Made by a program: the position numbers and the translations under genes
Part shown: positions 61,704-64,000 of the stretch, one piece after another
How positions within the stretch are numbered: position 1 is the stretch's first letter
Layout of the letters: each line of letters begins with the position of its first letter
Notes under the pieces: generated by a model
The model's database searches: none
What the model was told of the DNA's origin: nothing
What the model saw: the letters and a program-made list of their open reading frames with translations, nothing else
Origin: Zhenhengia yiwuensis
Lineage (GTDB): Bacteria; Bacillota; Clostridia; Lachnospirales; Cellulosilyticaceae
NCBI RefSeq assembly: GCF_014384995.1
Contig: NZ_JACRSY010000002.1
Span: forward strand, 155,100 to 219,099
Direction: 5' to 3'
Length of the DNA: 64,000 nucleotides

Positions 61704-61732
61704 TTGATTTAAAGTTTAAAATTAGATATAAT
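61704..61732 (+). promoter_or_regulatory. Sigma-A promoter of spo0A
   Basis: TTGATT (61704-61709), a 17-base spacer and TATAAT (61727-61732), about 50 bases before the chosen start. A separate sigma-H promoter, usual for spo0A, was not identified. Confidence 0.7.
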
Positions 61733-61784
61733 ATTATTATATTTCGGTAAAATATTGGAGTTTATACAGGTAGGGGGAGTCGTT

Positions 61785-62642
61785 TTGCAGGAAACAAAAA
61801 TAAAAATCGTATTGGCTGATGACAATAAAGATTTCAGTCAGATTTTAAGAGAATTTTTGAACAAACAAGAAGATATGGAAGTAGTAGGGTGTGCGGCTAA
61901 TGGAGTTGAAGCATGTGAACTGGTAAAAAGTTGTGAGCCAGATGTGCTTATTTTAGATGTAATTATGCCATATTTAGATGGAATTGGTGTTTTAGAAAAC
62001 ATTCAATTGATGAATAACATTAATAAACCACTGGTTGTGATGCTTTCCGCAGTGGGACAAGATAAAATTACAGAACGTGCATTAGGCTTAGGGGCAGCAT
62101 ATTATATTGTGAAACCATTTGATATGGATACGCTTACAATGCGTATTAGACAGCTTAAAGCTATGACAGGTGGTTCTATTCAAACTAAAGCAGACACAAT
62201 GACAACATCTGCCTCAAGTTCAGCTATTTTATCTACAAATAATAATAGTAGCATGGGTATGAAGGCGCAAAGGCCAGTTGTCACTCAACATAGCCTTGAA
62301 ACAGAAGTGACAAGTGTTATTCATGAGATTGGTATTCCAGCACATATTAAAGGTTATCAATATTTAAGAGATGCGATTATTATGGCTATTAATGATATGG
62401 ATATTTTAAATTCTATTACCAAACAACTTTATCCATCCATTGCTAAAAATTATAATACAACACCAAGTCGTGTAGAACGTGCTATTCGTCATGCTATTGA
62501 AGTAGCATGGAGCCGTGGAAAAATGGATACTATTGATAAACTCTTTGGTTATACTGTAAACAATGGTAAGGGAAAGCCTACTAATAGCGAGTTCATTGCA
62601 CTTATTGCTGATAGATTAAGACTTGAGATGCAAGTAAGTTAA
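61785..62642 (+). CDS. spo0A: Sporulation master regulator Spo0A
   Basis: Spo0A is the response regulator that starts sporulation. The N-terminal receiver has the acidic pair in VLADDN and phosphorylatable Asp58 (LILDVIMP), with the conserved lysine in YIVKPF. The C-terminal Spo0A DNA-binding domain has SRVERAIRHAIEVAW, the recognition helix. The start is TTG at 61785, five bases after GGGGGAG; an in-frame ATG at 61755 would add ten residues not seen in the family. 285 residues. A Ser/Thr/Asn-rich linker separates the domains. Confidence 0.96.
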   Translation: MQETKIKIVLADDNKDFSQILREFLNKQEDMEVVGCAANGVEACELVKSCEPDVLILDVIMPYLDGIGVLENIQLMNNINKPLVVMLSAVGQDKITERALGLGAAYYIVKPFDMDTLTMRIRQLKAMTGGSIQTKADTMTTSASSSAILSTNNNSSMGMKAQRPVVTQHSLETEVTSVIHEIGIPAHIKGYQYLRDAIIMAINDMDILNSITKQLYPSIAKNYNTTPSRVERAIRHAIEVAWSRGKMDTIDKLFGYTVNNGKGKPTNSEFIALIADRLRLEMQVS

Positions 62643-62678
62643 AGTATTGGGAATGCTAGATTTATGAGCAATAGTGAC

Positions 62679-62745
62679 ACCAACTAACATTTTTATAAGT
62701 TGGTCTATAAGCGGATTTTTTCATGTCTAGGACAACTAACATTTT
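62679..62745. repeat. Inverted and direct repeats between spo0A and the recombinase
   Basis: ACCAACT (62679-62685) and AGTTGGT (62698-62704) form a 7-bp inverted repeat with a 12-base spacer. CAACTAACATTTT occurs twice, at 62681-62693 and 62733-62745. These could be recombinase core or arm sites; this is inference. Confidence 0.45.
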
Positions 62746-62759
62746 AAGAATATACCTAT

Positions 62760-62810
62760 AAACTCTCTTGATTTATTGGATAGCATAAATTCCAATAGTT
62801 AGGAGAGTTT
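62760..62810 (+). promoter_or_regulatory. Hairpin burying the recombinase ribosome binding site
   Basis: AAACTCTC (62760-62767) pairs with GAGAGTTT (62803-62810) and an inner stem joins TATTGGA (62774-62780) with TCCAATA (62791-62797). The outer 3' arm contains the AGGAGAG ribosome binding site, seven bases before the ATG. The stem runs into TTTTT, so it could also terminate transcription. Confidence 0.6.
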
Positions 62811-62814
62811 TTGC

Positions 62815-63801
62815 ATGTTTACAGAATTCTTTTATCAAGTACAAGATTATTTAGTTTATTGTAGAACGAAAGGATTAGCCGACAAAACGATTAAATCTTA
62901 TGAGCAAAGCTTAGGATTGTTTGTAAGATATTGTGAAGAGGAACACAAAATTGAAAAAGCACAGAAGGTAACAAAAAAAGTTGTTGTAGAGTATCTGACA
63001 TATGTAAGGGATAGAGGAAAGTATACTACAGTATCTGATGAGCTTAGTAGAAAAAGTAATAATCCTCATAATAGAGCAGACTTAGGGAAAAGGGTGTCAG
63101 TTGCTACTGTTAATAATTATCTGAGAAATATAAAGGCATTTTATACTTATTGCATGGAGTTCCAAATTGTTAAAAAGAATCCAACCGATACATTAAAAGC
63201 AATGCCTAATAAGAGAAAAGCAAGGGATTTTATCTCCGATGTACAATTTAAGATGCTATTAAGAGCATTTAACTTATCCTCTTTTGTAGAATTTCGAGAT
63301 TATACGATTACAAATCTTTTGATGGATTCAGGAATGCGTATAACAGAATGCCTACTTATCAAGGTAGAAGACCTAGATTTAAATAAGCGAGCTATATTTC
63401 TTCCAGCACAGAATACAAAAGGGAAAAAAGATAGGCTAGTGTATTTTTCAAATGAAATGAACTTATTATTAAAGAGATGGTTGAAATATAAGGATATTTA
63501 CACAAACAGTGAATATCTTTTTTCTACACAACAAGGAAATTGCTTTAAGAATGCTGTGTTTGAAAAGAATTTCAAAAATTATTGTAATCGAATAGGATTA
63601 AAGAATGTATCACCACATACATTAAGAAATAATTTTGCCAAACGCTTCTTAATGAACGGAGGCAATATTTTTACGTTAAGTCAAATATTGGGGCATAGCA
63701 GTGTTACAGTAACTGAGCAGGCATATTTAGATTTAACAGATGAAGATATTAGACAAAGCTATCAGGACTTTAGTCCATTGGCGAAGATGAGAAATAGATA
63801 A
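62815..63801 (+). CDS. Tyrosine recombinase/integrase of unknown element
   Basis: A 328-residue tyrosine recombinase. The catalytic set is Arg175 (GMRITE), a Lys in the TKGKKDR turn, His268 and Arg271 (HTLRNNF), His294 (LGHSS) and Tyr304 (EQAYLDL). The N-terminal SAM-like domain (about residues 5-115) is normal. It resembles phage or transposon integrases more than chromosomal XerC/D. No excisionase, relaxase or phage genes are visible. AGGAGAG, held within a hairpin, precedes the ATG. Confidence 0.85.
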   Translation: MFTEFFYQVQDYLVYCRTKGLADKTIKSYEQSLGLFVRYCEEEHKIEKAQKVTKKVVVEYLTYVRDRGKYTTVSDELSRKSNNPHNRADLGKRVSVATVNNYLRNIKAFYTYCMEFQIVKKNPTDTLKAMPNKRKARDFISDVQFKMLLRAFNLSSFVEFRDYTITNLLMDSGMRITECLLIKVEDLDLNKRAIFLPAQNTKGKKDRLVYFSNEMNLLLKRWLKYKDIYTNSEYLFSTQQGNCFKNAVFEKNFKNYCNRIGLKNVSPHTLRNNFAKRFLMNGGNIFTLSQILGHSSVTVTEQAYLDLTDEDIRQSYQDFSPLAKMRNR

Positions 63802-63816
63802 AGTAAGGGGAATATA

Positions 63817-63849
63817 CAGGTCAGGCATTGTGCATGGCCTCTTTTTTTT
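63817..63849 (+). terminator. Terminator after the recombinase gene
   Basis: AGGTCAGGCAT and ATGGCCT form an imperfect stem around a short loop, followed by a T-run (63842-63849). Confidence 0.65.
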
Positions 63850-63887
63850 ACCCATTTTCCTACATCATTCACACTTTATTCAAATTT

Positions 63888-63964
63888 AATTCATAAAAGC
63901 CTCATAATTGCCTCAAAAACGCTTCATAAAGGCCTCATAAAAGCCTTAAAAAGGCCTCATTCCA
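63888..63964. repeat. Degenerate 11-bp tandem repeat, about seven units
   Basis: Units follow the pattern GCCTCATAAAA with period exactly 11: AATTCATAAAA, GCCTCATAATT, GCCTCAAAAAC, GCTTCATAAAG, GCCTCATAAAA, GCCTTAAAAAG and GCCTCATTCCA, from 63888 to 63964. One unit per helical turn. No gene is seen in the last 200 bases of the window. Confidence 0.85.
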
Positions 63965-64000
63965 AGGACAAAAATACACTTTATGATTGTTCTTGTAGCG

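Noticed and set aside
62815..63801. Chromosomal XerC/XerD recombinase
   Set aside because: Neighbourhood, hairpin-buried ribosome binding site and sequence character suit a mobile-element integrase better; a dif site was not seen.
63888..63964. CRISPR array
   Set aside because: Units are 11 bp, degenerate and directly adjacent with no spacers; no cas genes in the window.

Overview
The window is about 64 kb of low-GC, AT-rich chromosome from an anaerobic, endospore-forming member of the Clostridia. The evidence is the complete spoIIIA operon, spoIVB, spo0A, a SleC/Csp germination set, an oxygen-independent class III ribonucleotide reductase and Gram-positive style GGAGG ribosome binding sites. 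The order efp - spoIIIAA-AH - yqhY - nusB - xseAB - prenyl synthase - dxs - tlyA - nadK - argR - recN - spoIVB - spo0A is the core order familiar from Bacillus and clostridia. A Lachnospirales (Cellulosilyticum-like) host is my guess from general resemblance, not something the sequence proves.

Layout. 1-8.4 kb: end of a uracil-DNA glycosylase gene, two regulators, a T-box controlled asparagine synthetase, a small transporter, nrdDG behind two NrdR-like boxes, a DnaQ-type exonuclease and an alpha/beta hydrolase. 8.4-13.7 kb: three tandem Csp-type subtilases, the first with its catalytic serine replaced by glycine. 13.8-18.2 kb: a MacB/FtsX-type ABC system with a large extracellular repeat protein. 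18.3-22.4 kb, minus strand: a nucleoid-associated protein, a stop-split membrane ORF pair, the cortex hydrolase sleC (likely substrate of the Csp proteases) and an aldose epimerase-like gene. 22.5-28.0 kb: an M16 peptidase and a zinc-type ABC importer behind a Fur-family-like box. 28.1-29.8 kb: a Cys-containing NifU-like protein and a GGGtGRT protein, with a near-consensus promoter and codon use suggesting high expression.

30.1-42.4 kb: a type IV pilus locus (pilC, pilB, pilA, pilD, minor pilins, pilM/N/O-like genes) that runs into yqeG and the shikimate genes aroE, aroK and aroQ, with one more pseudopilin gene placed between aroE and aroK. In the middle of it, between two intrinsic terminators, lies a stretch of about 0.6 kb with no convincing protein but extensive pairing potential (about 34.5-34.98 kb). 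This is the best candidate for an undescribed structured RNA. 43.6-62.6 kb: pepP-like, efp and the sporulation/housekeeping block. 62.8-64 kb: a tyrosine recombinase gene whose ribosome binding site is inside a hairpin, preceded by short inverted and direct repeats and followed by a degenerate 11-bp tandem repeat.

Functionally the window links sporulation (spoIIIA channel, SpoIVB, Spo0A), spore germination (Csp, SleC) and surface appendages (type IV pili). All positions were read by eye. Regulatory sites and RNA structure are pattern matches and were not computed.
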